From Leptasterias polaris (taxonomy: Eukaryota; Echinodermata; Asteroidea; Forcipulatida; Asteriidae), in NCBI GenBank assembly GCA_037783415.1, contig JAZGTN010000068.1, forward strand, positions 2,480,001 to 2,544,000: 64,000 bases of DNA, in the 5' to 3' direction. Below, piece by piece: positions 1 through 11,338 of this stretch (within the stretch, counting starts at the first letter, position 1; every line of letters begins with the position of its first letter). The notes beneath the pieces were generated by a model. The model was not told where the DNA came from and made no database searches. It worked only from the letters and a program-made list of their open reading frames with translations. The position numbers were made by a program, and so were the translations under genes.

Positions 1-43
1 TAAGAGTGATTACTAAACGCATACAGTCCATTTAAACACTGTG

Positions 44-108
44 AGGCCTGGTTCTTGGTAATTTACCAAGATGAAGCCAAGGTAATATTATCAAGAGCCA
101 GGCCTTGG
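44..108. repeat. Imperfect palindrome
   Basis: ggcctggttcttggtaat on the left pairs with attatcaagagccaggcc on the right, with a loop of about 25 bases. It resembles a snap-back MITE. Confidence 0.6.
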
Positions 109-199
109 CGTGTTTTAACAACTTGTGTAAAACTGATACAACACACTTTGATTCTTATTCAGAAATATCGCTCCGTTAAAAACATTTTTTTAAACCTGT

Positions 200-350
200 A
201 TAAGTTTCGAACAAATTTGACAGTTCAGCCTCAGCTCTACTCGAATCTGCATTGAATTTCTATGCATGTGTTGAGCACTGAGTAGCTCCTCAAGCTATCG
301 CACGCAAGTTTCAAACTTGCAGGAGCCAAATATGCAACCTACCAACTTAA
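200..350 (-). repeat. Interspersed repeat A, copy 1
   Basis: The reverse strand contains gaggctgaactgtca, cactcaacatg-like and gcaagtttgaaacttgcg blocks in the reverse order of those at 58515-58690. Shared blocks are interrupted by unrelated bases, so both copies are old. Confidence 0.6.
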
Positions 351-715
351 AGTGGGCTGTGAAATTTGTGCGCTTCGTGCAATCATCGCATAGTGCCCTC
401 TTTTGACTCAATAAGGTCAGGTCATGTATAGTCACTTCTAACTGTGTTTATATCGCACGTTTAAATATGGCCACACAATCTCCTATCGACCAATCAGAAA
501 TCCCAGGTATTTATGTGTTTTGTATTAATACGACTTAAGTGTAGTAGTTTCCTTCAGATCTGGTTTAAGACTTTGATACCATTGCTTTGTTTCTACAGTA
601 AGCTGTGACAACAAGTCTGGTTGCTTAGAAGATTTACACTTTCTGCTAAGTATTTACCGACCTGGTGCGATGAAGTTAATTTGACAGTTTTGATTGTTTG
701 TGTTATTTGATTCAG

Positions 716-835
716 ATCAAGAAGAGAATATCCAGTCAGTGGTTGGAGACTAATCAGCAATTCATACTGCCTAATACCAATGGTATCTTTACTCCTCTAC
801 AGCTGGAGCTGTTTACTATCATGAATGCTTATCAA
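716..835 (+). CDS. UTP25: UTP25, first visible exon
   Basis: Forty codons in phase 0. The acceptor is ttgattcag and the donor gtaaga. It encodes [20 protein letters not shown] and ends TIMNAYQ, matching the segment of UTP25 just before the helicase-like core. The exon before it lies outside the window. Confidence 0.9.
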
Positions 836-3800
836 GTAAGATATTTACGCCATTCATTCCTGCTCCCAAGTGTGTAGGCTCCTTGCATTGGCCGCCATCG
901 CTGAGGTCAAACAATGGAAATGTGCATGAATATGTATGAACAAAAATTGGACTTTGGATGTTTTGCAAAGACTCAAGGTTTTGCTAAAATTATTATGTGC
1001 AAGGTTTTTGGCTACTGTTGACTCAAACACTAGTATATGTTTTGTGTAACCACAACACCCAAGAGCAAGCTAGTCGTAATGTTGAGACTAATTTAGAACT
1101 CACTCCGCGGCAGTGAAGTTAATAACGAGAAGTCCCCTCAATCCACAAAGCTAAAGTAGTAGTCCCGACCGATTTCCTGCCTTCCGCCCAGGTAGTAGTT
1201 AATAAGCAGGACAGTTCTTTTTAGAACCGAGAAGTCTCCAGAATTCTTAATAATCTACTCCGCAGCAGTAGAATAAATAGCAAGACAAGTTCTCAAAGAA
1301 CAAAATCTACCTAGCAAGTAGATATACACATGGTGTTACCACAAACCAAATATACACCCAAGAATTGTTGAAAAGCATTAATAAGTAAGGAATTTGTTGT
1401 AAATTAGTAAAATAACCAGGTATTGTTTTGATTCCAACAGGATTTGTTGTTTACAGAGAGGACACACAGAAATGCAGAAGAGATCCGTAATGTATGCTGT
1501 CTACATATTCTCAACCACATTGTGAAGTAAGTTAAATATTCTTTATCTCTGATTGAATATTGTAGAAATTAAATTGTTTGCAGTACATGCTGCTTAGTAT
1601 AGGATTTAAAACACTAGTCACACTCGGTACAAGACATGCTTGGTGGTCGAGTAGTTCAGATATCTGCTTTAGATTGTTGTGGTCGTGGGTTCGAATCCCA
1701 CATGAGTAGGGCATGGATTTTGTTCTCGCGCAGGACTCGGAAAGCTCCAAGTATACTGTGTTTATTGGAGTAAAACCACAATGATAAGTGATTTAATTGA
1801 AAAAGAGGAACCCGAAGATGAGTGTTTTTCATCAAATAGTTTAGTTTTAGTGATGCACTTTTCTCTAACCTACTCTCTCTTTTTTTTAAAGTGTAGATTC
1901 AGGCTCCCAAATACAAATTTGAAAATGTTTACTGTTTTTTATGATTATTTAACCATTAACATTTTCAGGTCACGAGATACAGTACTGAAGCATAACACCT
2001 TGTTGACTAAAGATCCAACACTGGACACTGAGTGAGTCACAATCAAGGATATTACATTATTGCTTCTCGGCATAGTTGATTCATCCCCATTCTCTATTTA
2101 TCAATAATCATGCCACACTAAGAACCTGTCAACATTTCATAAAATCACATTTAAAAAATCATGAACATTTCATCACATCACATTTTGGTGAAAACTTTAT
2201 AAAAAAAATAATGTTTAGAGATTTTGTGCTTGTTTGTGTACATGTACATACTCATTTCAATTTAAAATTTTGAAATAAACAATGATGATGGGGGGGGGGT
2301 CTTCAAATGCTATTTTCTCATCATTGACAGAATTTCAAATGGAAGTATTTCTCTAGAATGAGCTTCATGTATTAGTTGTCAGATTGAATCTTTTCATTTT
2401 TTTGTTTCTTCTTTTGATTACAATCCTATACTTTGCCTTCAAAAAATCTTTAGAAGTAATTTCTTGAATTATGTTATAGAAAAGAACGTAACTTCAACCA
2501 TCATTTGTTTGTTTTTTCCCCAAAAGGACAATGAGAGACCAGGGTCTGACAAGGCCGCGTGTATTGATTGTCGTTCCATTCCGTGACAGCGCTCTCCGTA
2601 TTGTCAACAATCTTATCAACTTGTTACTAGCAGCCGATAATCAGAACCTGGGACGAAGGAAACGCTTTAATGATGAGTATGGGGAGGCGGTGCCAGTGCC
2701 AAATAAATACCCAATGCCAGGTAAAATTAGTTTGAATATTTATTGTTCACATTTATCAGATTTATTTCCGGGTATTTGGTTAGCCTCTCACTTCTGTGGA
2801 CCCTTGTTTGAATTCCGGATTGGCTTTTTTGTCCCTACCTGATTTGTTATTTTCCTCCTAGTCCTAACCTGACATTTATGTTCATAAGGAATGTATGCAG
2901 AAACCTTAACTCTACTGAGGATCCAGTGTGAATCCCACCCACAGCTGGAGTGGATTGGGTTTTTAGTCCCGACCTGATTCACATGGGTTTCTCTGGTTGG
3001 GGTTTCTCTGGTTGGGGTTTCCCTCCCATATCTAAAACTGACTTATATATTCACAAGAAATAGATGCACAAATTCCAACTTGGATTCAATCAGATATTCA
3101 TGTAATGTTTTTATTTATTTTATCAGAGGATTGGGAGTCTACATTTGCTGGTAACAATGACGATCATTTCAGGATAGGTCTATCAATCACCAGGAAGAGA
3201 CTGCAGTTGTATACAGAGTTCTATAAGTCAGACATCATTATTGCATCACCGCTTGGATTAAGAACTCTCATTGGAACAAAAGGGTTGGTTTGTCTTTGTG
3301 ACATTGGTCTAATTAGGTACCTCAGACATGTGCCTCAGACATGTGCCTCAGACATGTGCCTCAGACATGTGCCTCAGACATGTGCCTCAGACATCTGCCT
3401 CAGACATCTGCCTCAGACATGTGCCTCAGACATCTGCCTCAGACATCTGCCTTAGACATGACAGTCAATTATATCAACACCTTTGATGAGCCTCAATTTG
3501 TTTCATTTGAGTCAACAATTTCCTGTCTGCATTTTTGTTTACCACTCATCATTTAATCATTTCAAATCTTAAAGGAACAAACCGACATAAAAATGTTCTG
3601 CATAGTTTGTTTAATTTGAATGTGCTCTATGAACCGTATTTACCTGATGACACCAAAGATAAATCTGAGTTGCACCATTTTAGGGATCCAATTCTTCATG
3701 TGTTACTGTCCAGTGTACTCTTAAGTCAACATGCGGGGCCTCACATGCAATCTGACTTCCAAAATGATGGACCATGGGCAGACAGTAGCTGCATGTGACG

Positions 3801-6800
3801 TTAGTGCAAGGTGTTTCTAGAACTGATCACACAACAACATGCTCGTTCAGAGGCCATTTACTCACTAGTTCATAAAGCCGGTCTTTATATCACTTGTAAA
3901 TACACCGCCACGTGACTAGTCTTCGACCAATCAGAGTGCATAAACTCTTCAAGGTTTTTATTAATTAGTATTATTATTATTTACAGTGAGAAGCATCAAG
4001 ACTATGATTTCTTGTCCTCCATTGAGCTGTTAGTCTTGGACCAGGCTGATGTCTTCCTCATGCAGAATTGGGAGCATATCATAGTAAGTGATTTACATTC
4101 GTTGCCTCAGCAGTCATTATGAAATGAGTCATTTATTAAAGGTGTTTTAATTCAGAAAGTCACAGGGTAATTAGAATGTGTACATTGGCTGGTCATTCTG
4201 TTGGGATTTTACAAAAAACATCCATTTCAAAGTCATGTATTAGCTATGTTCAAACTCTGGAATGTAATAGACCCGTAACTACCAAGACTACTCTTCTTTT
4301 TGTCCTTGCAAAGAATGACAACTTGAATCAAGACTACCAGGGAATTGTTTTTCCTTGCAAGAACAACAACTTGACTTAACGCTGAATTGTTTTTCCTTGT
4401 AAGGATAGCAACTTGAATCAAGACTACTAATCACTTGTTAATCCCAACAGCATTTGATGGATTATCTTCACCTTCAGCCGAAAGACTCACACGGTGTAGA
4501 CTTCTCAAGACTCAGAGAGTGGACACTCAATGGATGGTCAGTTTCAAACCACTTACACTAATCTTCACATTTCCATAATCTCACCTTTTAGAAAGACTCA
4601 TTGCTGCAAATCAAACCAATCATGCTACGAATGGACCAATCTATGAAGCTCCGCCCCTAATTGTATTGGCCAATCGCTCAATGAATATTAAATTCATGAT
4701 TCAAACTGGCCTTTTGTCACTGGGAATGTTTGTTTGTCGAACAGTTAAGACATCTGCTCAAGCATGAGTGGGAATGATGGGGGGGGGGGGGGGGGTCTTA
4801 GGACAGTGCTTATCACATAATGATAATCTTAGAATATTATTCCAATATGTAAGCAAGCTGCCATCATTAGGGTAGCTGAATTGAACAGTTTTTTGTGGTG
4901 CAATTTTCTTGAGGGATCGAGAGATATACATTTCCAACCAACATGATATGGTGGGTGGGGCTTAGGGGATTTGTCCTTGTAGACTCCTTGTATATGACAT
5001 CACAAGTTCAAGGGGCGCCCTCACTGTGGTTAAAGGAAGACATAGAGTTGTGTTTCCACATTGCCATTGTTTGCCCTCAGTTATTGCACCCATGTAAGGA
5101 GGCGATTGAACTGTAACTGTCCCATGTATTTTGTTCTGCACCACGTTTACATATAAACTACATCATCTTGTTAAATTGATTCTAATGTTTGTTTTGTTTT
5201 AGGAGTAAATACTACCGTCAGACTTTGATCTTGAGCAGTGTTACCACTCCAGAAATCAACTCACTCTTCAACAAACATTGTGCCAGTATCCTTGACTTTT
5301 CAAAATACTTCCTCACTTTTAAAAATGTATACCCCTCCCCCACTAATGATTCAGTAGGAATGATTCAGTAGGAATGATTCAGTAGGAATGATTCTTAAGA
5401 CCAATTCCTCTAGACCAATTCTGTCTAGCTCCCTCTGTGCTATAGCAATAATGAATACACATTCTCATTCCACCCAAAGGGGATCTGTCTACTTTTGTCC
5501 TTTCAGCTCATAGAAGTAGAACCAGTTGTCTGTATTACCATGGTGATTTGTATCGTGACATCCCACTTTGCTTAGCAATTAAGATTGTTTTGCACTTAAG
5601 ATCAATCTTAACTCTTCCGAAATCGAGCCCTGGAAACCCCTTAGTGTGTAATTCCACTGTCAGACCATTTTTGTTCACACAGCCATTTCTTGCCATTTTA
5701 GGCTGATTTTCACTTCAATTTATCTTCAATAATATTTGTGTACACGTTTATAGCTGGCCCATTTAATCTGTCATTTCAAACCTCACCCCTATTTCTCAGT
5801 AAGCCCACACCACAGACATTCTTATTCTATGACCGCAATGGCTCCCATTACTGACTAGGAACTTAAATTTTGACCACAATGTCATTCAACATGAGAATTA
5901 TCATTAAACTTCTGTTTCTGTTTGACATAAAGGGCAATCAAACTCTGCATTCTTTAGTTCATATTTCTGTGTTCTAGTCTTGGTTTGGTTACACATGGAA
6001 GATAAACAAGATGGCAGAACGATGACTGGGTCCATGATGTGATGATAGCTATTGTGATATCCTTAGTATTATTTATCAGATTTTGAAGGCAAGGTGATGG
6101 TATACAACCCACCAGTCACTGGATCAATATGCCAAGTTGTCACCCAACTTCCACAGGTGAGTGACAATATCCCTCTGAACTAATGTTGTAACTTTTGCTC
6201 AAAATACCCGACTGTCAGACAAACATTCTACCACTTATCAATCACCGCATCATCAATGCGCCAAACTACTTAGTAGTGTAGTCAGTACACACGAGTGAAC
6301 ATAAAACTTGGACATGTCGTACAGTACGTCCTTAGCAACAGTTGTAGCCATAGCGGTAGCTGCCAATTCAGATACGACCCTACATTGATAGAATGGGGGA
6401 AAACAAGATGGCTGTCCATGATAAAGTTCTGATGTGTTGAAACCTTTATAGGCTGATTTACGACATATTCCTCAAGTAGAACAACATACAACGCATCCTG
6501 TATTTATCTAAATAAAATTGTTTAATCTTTTGCAAAACCTTCCAGACACCACCCTCTTTGAAACTCTCTTCAGTTTAAAATGAAAAATACTCCATTAATA
6601 TTTTGAGAAAATAGAATTAGCTGTTGCAAACTGCTTACCAACCAAAAGGACCTGAGGTATAAATGCAAAAAATAAGTTAGTGGCCTGACGTTTCGACCCT
6701 AGCAGAGTCTTTCTCGAAGGCTAAATGACAAAACAACACACATACAAGCATGGATACAGGAGTTACAAGAGCAGTCAAGTGGAAATACATGAATAGAGAG

Positions 6801-9800
6801 AGTGGAGGGAGAAAAGCAGAAAGCATACAGAGAGGGCAGGGGGTAAGCAGGGATTATGAAGACAAAGGGGGGGGGGGGGTTATGAAGGGAAGGGGATAGC
6901 TTGACCACAAAAAGTTGGAAACACAAAGGACAAAATGGAAGGTTGGAAGAATGGTAAATAATTAGTTAATGCAATGAAGGGCAGACTAATAAAGTGGATA
7001 TCTGTGTGGGAAAAGGAGAAGGCAAAGACAAAAGTATTAGTCATTTCCTTCTTGGATGTTCAAACCATGGGGCTGAGTGGTCTTTATGCGCCTTATCCAA
7101 AGTTTTGGCCTTATCAGAAAGTCAAGGCTCGTTCTAGGGAGTCTGTACTCTCCAAAGGACTCAAGCAACAACGGAGTTCCAAAGGGAAAGTTCCTTTTGT
7201 TGTTACTTTTCACCCCTCACTTCCTCCCATTCGTAAAATAACCAGTTCTAACCATCATATCACACATCAGATCGGCTTCAACGTGCTGTACAGGAAGAAC
7301 CCATAGTTGCCTACTGACGCCCACCCAGTCTCAGGGATCTCATCGTCCGGGCAGAAGTTCCCCCCATTAATGATGATGTTAATCCCCCTTTGCCACAGGG
7401 TACTTTTAGGTGTTCCAACACATCAAAATGCATCGTTTGTAGACAACACATCAGGGAATCGGACTCCTTTACCAGCCATACTGGTGGTACCACCCATAAG
7501 ACAAGGGGTCATGTCACCTGCACCACCACTAATCTAATCTATCTAATATCTTGCAGAGTCTGTGCTGTTCAATATATACGTGAAACAAGAACTACACTCA
7601 AGAGGCATTTCTATGGCCACAGATCCACAGTCAACACCCAAAAGCTGGATACACCTGTAGGACACCACTTCAACCTTCCTAACCACTCCATTTCTGACAT
7701 GAATTTACAGGGCATTGAGACACTAGGTAACTGCAGAGAGACTGTCTGTCTGAGTAGGGAAAAACTTTGGATAAGGCGCATAAAGACCACTCAGCCCCAT
7801 GGTTTGAATATCCAAGAAGGAAATGACTTATACTTTTGTCTTTGCCTTCTCCTTTTCCCACACAGATATCCACTTTTTTAGTCTGCCCTACATTGTATTA
7901 ACTAATTATTGACCATTCTTCCAACCTTCCATTTTGTTCTTTGTGTTTCCAACTTTTTGTGGTCAAGCTATCCCCTTCCCTTCATAACCCCCACCCCCCT
8001 TTGTCTTCATAATCCCTGCTTACCCCCTGCCCTCTCTGACTGCTTTCTGCTTTTCTCCCTCCACTCTCTCTATTCATGTATTTCCACTTGACTGCTCTTG
8101 TACCTCCTGTATGCTTGTATGTGTGTTGTTTTGTCATTTAGCCTTCGAGAAAGACTCTGCTAGGGTCGAAACGTCAGGCCACTAACTTATTTTTTGCATT
8201 AATATTTTGGTAATACTTCAGTCAGAAGTTTTCAGGACTTGGTAAAAAGCTGTATAACTAGTTTTAATTATTACGATTAATTTGATGAATATTTCAGGTG
8301 TTTCACAGACTGCAGTGCCAGAACTTCACTGAAGAGTCTGATCAGAGATTTGAATTCTTTCTATCTAAGGTAAACCCAGAGTCTTATCACAAGTAGAGTT
8401 TTGCAGCTTCAATAGCAGAACTATTTACATGGGTGTACTGTGTATTCACCACATAATATCATATTGCAGACTGACATAGTGCATCTATCATTCAAAACTA
8501 CAGTGGATGACATTGAATTTTCAGACAGTAGGAGGATGGACTGTACTGTGTAGATGCATTCACAATGTGAATTCATATTGCAGGCTGGCATAGTTTTTCT
8601 ATCATTCAAAACTACAGATTGAATGATATTGAATGGTCAGACAGCAGGAGGGTTGACTGTGTACTGTGTTGATGTATTCACCACATGATAATATATTACA
8701 TGCTGACATAGTGCATCTATCATTCAAAACCTCAGTCCATGATATTGAATGATCAGACAGTAATGGCATGGTGTGTTGGTTTAAGTTAACCATTATTCAC
8801 ATTATGCATTGGATGGATAAAAGATCAGTCACAATCTTTTTCGTAAATTGCAAAATATTTGACAATTTTCCACGATGAAGAGAGTGCATCAAAGCCACCT
8901 TAACGATACCTTTACAAGCAGACGTTTTAAGTTGAGAATCTTGTTGTGTAAATGGATGTCAGACACTTCGTACCTTTACCTTTTCGTACCCGGGACACTT
9001 CGTACCTTCGAGACACTTCGTACCTTGGCAAAGCTGGTCACTTCGTACCGTCGGCTGAGTCACTTCGTACCGTCAGTCGAGTCACTTCGTACCGTCGGCC
9101 CTCTAATGTTGGGGCCCTATACCATTGGATGTCAGTAAAAATGTCATCCTAATTAACTGTTATTAACTGTTCTTTCGACAAAACTAATTACAACTTATTT
9201 ATCAATATTAATTGAATACGTTATAAGAAAAACCAAAATATTTTCTTCTTATTCGTTTTAATATTTTAGATAATTTATTATTAATATTATATATATTTTT
9301 TTATACAATTGTTCATTTCGACAGCAATTGTTATTTATTAAAAATAATTATTTTCAATTTAAATAAATTGATGTCTGTATAGTTGTTCGGTCATTAAAAA
9401 CCATAATCAGTTCAAGGTACGAAAAGTACGAAGTGTCTTGTATGAAGGTACGAAGTGACTCGGCTCACGGTACGAAGTGTCCAGGGTACGAAGTGTCCAA
9501 AGTCACTTCGTACCTTGTAAAAGGTGCGAAGTGTCCCGGGTACGAAAAGGTAAAGGTACGAAGTGTCCTGACACCGTGTAAATGATCCAGTGTATAGAAA
9601 CAGATGTTGGTTTTGTTTATATTTCAGGTGTTACCTCAGTACAAAGACCCTGTCATGCTGGGTACAATGATCTACATACCTCAGTATTTTGACTATGTTC
9701 GACTACGCAACTACTTCCGCAAACAGGAGATTCGCATTGCACAAATCTGCGAGTAAGTTTCCACAGTATCAACAAATTTGACAACAACATGCATATTTTG

Positions 9801-11338
9801 CCGTGTTGTTAAAAGACAAAACATGAAGCTTCATTTAAATGTTGTAATTGTATGAATTCATACATGGACTTTGCTCCCTAACCTTTCTATTTCCTCTTGT
9901 TGTATTTTTTTTTACTGTTTCGTTTCTATGACAAATGTTGATTTAATTACTCTACCCTTTTTGGGGGGGGGTGGGGCAGAGGCTAGGTATTTATCAAATT
10001 CAGTTACTATTTGTCACAAAGGAGCCATATTTATAGCAACAAAATATACTAAAATGGAAAGACAAATTTTGGTTTGTAAAAAAGGTTTTGGCACTAAGAT
10101 AATGTACTTTGCATTGTGTGCAACTGGTTCCCTCAAAATATTTTGAATTAGCTAATATTGTTAAGCATCTTTTGAGAAGCCCAATTTTATAGAGCTATTT
10201 TAAGCTCAACAAAAAATTGCTTAATGATGAAAAATCTTACTTAGTAGAAGCAGATTAAATGCCATGTAAAATATATTGTTTGTGGGTAGTTCTCTGCTAA
10301 ATTTTGCTAAGCAGAATTTGTTAAGTAGGCCTACCGTTTTTGTTTAATAGCTGGATGAGGACCCTGGTTTCCAACTGAAGTACTATGTAGTTTGCATTGC
10401 CTGGGACCGGTTCAGATAAAAGTAAGGCTTATAAAATTTGTCCCAAAATGTTTCATATTTTTACAATTATTTTAGGTATACCAGTCAACCTAACATATCC
10501 CGTGCCAGACTTTACATCGCTGATGGGTCCAGACATATCTTACTGTACACAGAACGATTCCACTTCTTCAGAAGGTATTTATTAAAGATCATAACCAACT
10601 GTAGCTTAATTAATATATGACACATGAGTGTAAATCAAGGGGGTGGGGTGGGGGTTATATCCCCCACTAGAAAGGGGAAGGGTGGTTAGCCCATAGGTTC
10701 TCCAGGAGTTTTGCCATGAAGTAAAGAAAATAACGAATAGACCTTGAAAAACAAGTACAAGTTAAAAATTAAGTGATAGACTTGTCTCCACATAGCATTA
10801 TTGTGAACACTTTATTTCTTGAACCTTTCTAATGTAAACTTAATAAACTAACTGAACTGTGCTGTAAAAAACAAAGGCCTCTATGGTAATTGCAAACCAA
10901 ACTTCTCTCACGTGGGTAAATGTGAAGTAATTTTCGAAATCATCTCCGCTCTTTGATCATTATTAATCTGCTGGCGTTGTTTTCTTTTGGAAGTTTAGAA
11001 AACAATAATTTTAACTTTCATACCTATGCAAGATAAAAACCTCGCACTGTTCTTTGTTTCTGTGAATTACAGTTAGACATTGTATTTGTCTTTGCAGATA
11101 TAAGCTAAAGGGCATCCGTAACATTGTCTTCTACCAGCTACCGACTTACCCGCAGTTCTACAGTGAGATTTGTAATATGGTAGAATCCAGACAGGGTACC
11201 GTGGAACACAACTGCAGCATTGTGTATACACGTTACGATGCACAGAAATTGGCCGGTGTCGTTGGTTCCAGCCGTTGTGGACACATGTTGTCATCTGATA
11301 AGGACACTTATATGTTAGTCACTGGAGCAGACAGCTGA
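716..11338 (+). CDS. UTP25: UTP25 homolog (small-subunit processome protein, DEF family), last 13 exons
   Basis: UTP25 (digestive organ expansion factor in zebrafish) is a nucleolar protein of the small-subunit processome, needed for early 18S rRNA processing. Thirteen exons are visible: 716-835, 1441-1526, 1969-2031, 2527-2720, 3127-3283, 3987-4083, 4451-4536, 5203-5285, 6080-6156, 8298-8369, 9628-9752, 10476-10574 and 11098-11338. They join in one frame to 499 residues plus a TGA stop. All borders are AG/GT. Family landmarks in order are [77 protein letters not shown] and [17 protein letters not shown]. The fold is DEAD-helicase-like, but DQAD stands where a DEAD box would be, as is usual in this family. 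The acidic N-terminal part (roughly 250 residues in the human protein) is off-window to the left. Introns carry a Penelope-like insertion and a foldback element. Confidence 0.95.
1079..1346 (+). repeat. Possible solo LTR
   Basis: A segment starting tgttgagac and ending gtgttaccaca contains two ctactccg/cactccg(c)agcag blocks and an internal AATAAA near 1272, as an LTR polyadenylation signal would give. No flanking duplication was found, so this is tentative. Confidence 0.3.
1441..1526 (+). CDS. UTP25: UTP25 internal exon
   Basis: 86 nt encoding [20 protein letters not shown] then LHILNHIVK. It ends two bases into a lysine codon and the donor is gtaagt. The motif matches the family pattern DLFYPERT...EIR..YCLHAVNHVLK. 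Confidence 0.92.
1630..1790 (+). repeat. tRNA-derived SINE
   Basis: An A-box-like tggtcgagtagttc and a perfect B box ggttcgaatcc (1688-1698) are followed by a tail ending ctccaagtatactgtgttta. The tail motif (gtatac-gtg-tta) recurs in the 45-bp satellite. Confidence 0.75.
1969..2031 (+). CDS. UTP25: UTP25 internal exon
   Basis: 63 nt after acceptor attttcag, encoding (K)[20 protein letters not shown]. Donor gtgagt. This is a low-conservation linker; the call rests on phase closure with both neighbours. Confidence 0.85.
2527..2720 (+). CDS. UTP25: UTP25 internal exon, helicase motif I-like region
   Basis: 194 nt encoding [19 protein letters not shown] and a basic linker [12 protein letters not shown]. 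It is among the best conserved blocks of the family. Donor gtaaaa; a single G carries into the next exon. Confidence 0.95.
2790..3065 (+). repeat. Degenerate SINE-like repeat with internal duplication
   Basis: Contains gattgggtttttagtcc and ccctcccatatctaaaactga, which resemble the reverse strand of the SINE at 22745-23000. An 18-bp unit (gggtttctctggttgggg) is repeated near 2985-3025. Confidence 0.5.
3127..3283 (+). CDS. UTP25: UTP25 internal exon
   Basis: 157 nt encoding [20 protein letters not shown] and [16 protein letters not shown]. The donor is placed at 3284 (gttggt) because this gives the expected K-G-E-K join to the next exon. The open frame past this point runs into a 13-bp minisatellite and is intronic. 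Confidence 0.93.
3320..3459 (+). repeat. 13-bp minisatellite (about 11 copies)
   Basis: Unit cctcagacatgtg with a ctg variant, in a UTP25 intron. It keeps reading frames open and makes the preceding exon look longer than it is. Confidence 0.95.
3987..4083 (+). CDS. UTP25: UTP25 internal exon, degenerate motif II
   Basis: 97 nt encoding [20 protein letters not shown] then [12 protein letters not shown] occupies the DEAD-box position. Donor gtaagt. Confidence 0.95.
4277..4430 (+). repeat. Imperfect tandem repeat, about 3 copies
   Basis: Copies share tgtttttccttgcaagaa and caacttgaatcaagacta blocks; unit length is about 55-60 bp with internal differences. Confidence 0.7.
4451..4536 (+). CDS. 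UTP25: UTP25 internal exon
   Basis: 86 nt encoding [20 protein letters not shown] then LREWTLNG. Acceptor cccaacag. It ends two bases into the tryptophan codon shared with the next exon. Confidence 0.94.
5203..5285 (+). CDS. UTP25: UTP25 internal exon
   Basis: 83 nt encoding (W)[18 protein letters not shown] then NSLFNKHCA. Acceptor tgttttag, donor gtatcc. The weak donor is chosen by phase and by the family join before FEGKV. Confidence 0.88.
5348..5392 (+). repeat. 15-bp triplicate
   Basis: gattcagtaggaat occurs three times in a row, inside a UTP25 intron. Confidence 0.9.
6080..6156 (+). CDS. UTP25: UTP25 internal exon
   Basis: 77 nt encoding (N)[16 protein letters not shown] then CQVVTQLPQ, matching the GQVAVRNVP..GSI.HVLVQLP block of vertebrate UTP25. 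Donor gtgagt. Confidence 0.92.
6594..8209. mobile_element. Penelope-like element with inverted arms, including 12-bp target duplications
   Basis: The element body is 6606-8197, flanked on both sides by attaatattttg (6594-6605 and 8198-8209). The right part (about 7120-8197, plus strand) is a 5'-truncated Penelope copy: a linker ([26 protein letters not shown]), a GIY-YIG endonuclease domain and a 3' UTR. The left arm (6606 to about 7105) is an inverted copy of the 3' UTR and the end of the ORF, so the element would fold into a hairpin with arms of about 430 bp. The reverse transcriptase is missing. The left arm keeps about 60 bp of the true 3' end that the right arm lacks. Confidence 0.85.
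7120..7880 (+). pseudogene. Penelope-like endonuclease (GIY-YIG) fragment
   Basis: After an in-frame TGA between VAY and [16 protein letters not shown] near 7318, the frame runs through [49 protein letters not shown] and [13 protein letters not shown] to PHGLNIQEG. These are the order and spacing of Penelope-type GIY-YIG domains. The glycine of the YIG motif is replaced by Arg (YIR) and GIY reads LIY. With the stop codon and the missing RT, this copy is dead. Confidence 0.8.
8298..8369 (+). CDS. UTP25: UTP25 internal exon
   Basis: 24 codons encoding [20 protein letters not shown] then FLSK. The preceding intron holds the Penelope-like insertion at 6606-8197, only about 100 bp before the acceptor. 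Confidence 0.93.
8434..8765 (+). repeat. Imperfect tandem repeat, unit about 110-130 bp, 3 copies
   Basis: Shared blocks are gcatctatcattcaaaac, gatattgaatg-tcagacag and gactgt-tactgtgt. They lie in the UTP25 intron after exon 8298-8369. Confidence 0.8.
8946..9583 (+). mobile_element. 622-bp foldback transposon, copy 1, with 8-bp target duplications
   Basis: Body 8954-9575, flanked by gtgtaaat (8946-8953 and 9576-9583). The ends are inverted repeats of more than 50 bp made of cacttcgtacc subrepeats; the middle is AT-rich (about 80% by eye). It has no coding capacity. A second copy of equal length lies at 51022-51643 in the opposite orientation. The 8-bp duplication suggests a hAT- or P-like transposase acting in trans, but the termini do not identify the superfamily. 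Confidence 0.85.
9628..9752 (+). CDS. UTP25: UTP25 internal exon
   Basis: 125 nt encoding [20 protein letters not shown], then [20 protein letters not shown] and C. The 622-bp foldback element in the preceding intron ends 52 bp before this exon. Confidence 0.95.
10190..10380 (+). repeat. Diverged TGCTTA-type dispersed repeat
   Basis: Contains ttgcttaatgatg, gctaagcagaatttgttaag and similar blocks related to segments near 37.15, 58.38, 59.72 and 59.82 kb. Confidence 0.45.
10476..10574 (+). CDS. UTP25: UTP25 internal exon
   Basis: 99 nt encoding (E)[17 protein letters not shown] then [15 protein letters not shown]. This corresponds to helicase motifs V-VI of the degenerate core. Confidence 0.95.
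11098..11338 (+). CDS. UTP25: UTP25 terminal exon
   Basis: 241 nt to the TGA stop, encoding [20 protein letters not shown] and ending [13 protein letters not shown]. The vertebrate proteins end in a similar ...FITG tail, so the C terminus looks complete. Confidence 0.96.

Larger units (their letters stand above)
1..715. other. UTP25 intron or upstream sequence, no exon recognised
   Basis: No UTP25 coding block is visible here. It holds an imperfect hairpin at 44-108 (arms ggcctggttcttggtaat and its near complement) and, at about 200-350, an interspersed repeat whose inverted counterpart is at 58.52-58.70 kb. Confidence 0.6.

Noticed and set aside
3105..3556. UTP25 exon extending through the 13-bp repeat
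   Set aside because: Family alignment requires splicing at 3283 to GEKHQDYDF; the repeat translation is an artefact.
8875..9152. Overlapping small frames rich in TSY/SYL repeats
   Set aside because: They translate cacttcgtacc modules of the foldback element; the same frames appear in copy 2.
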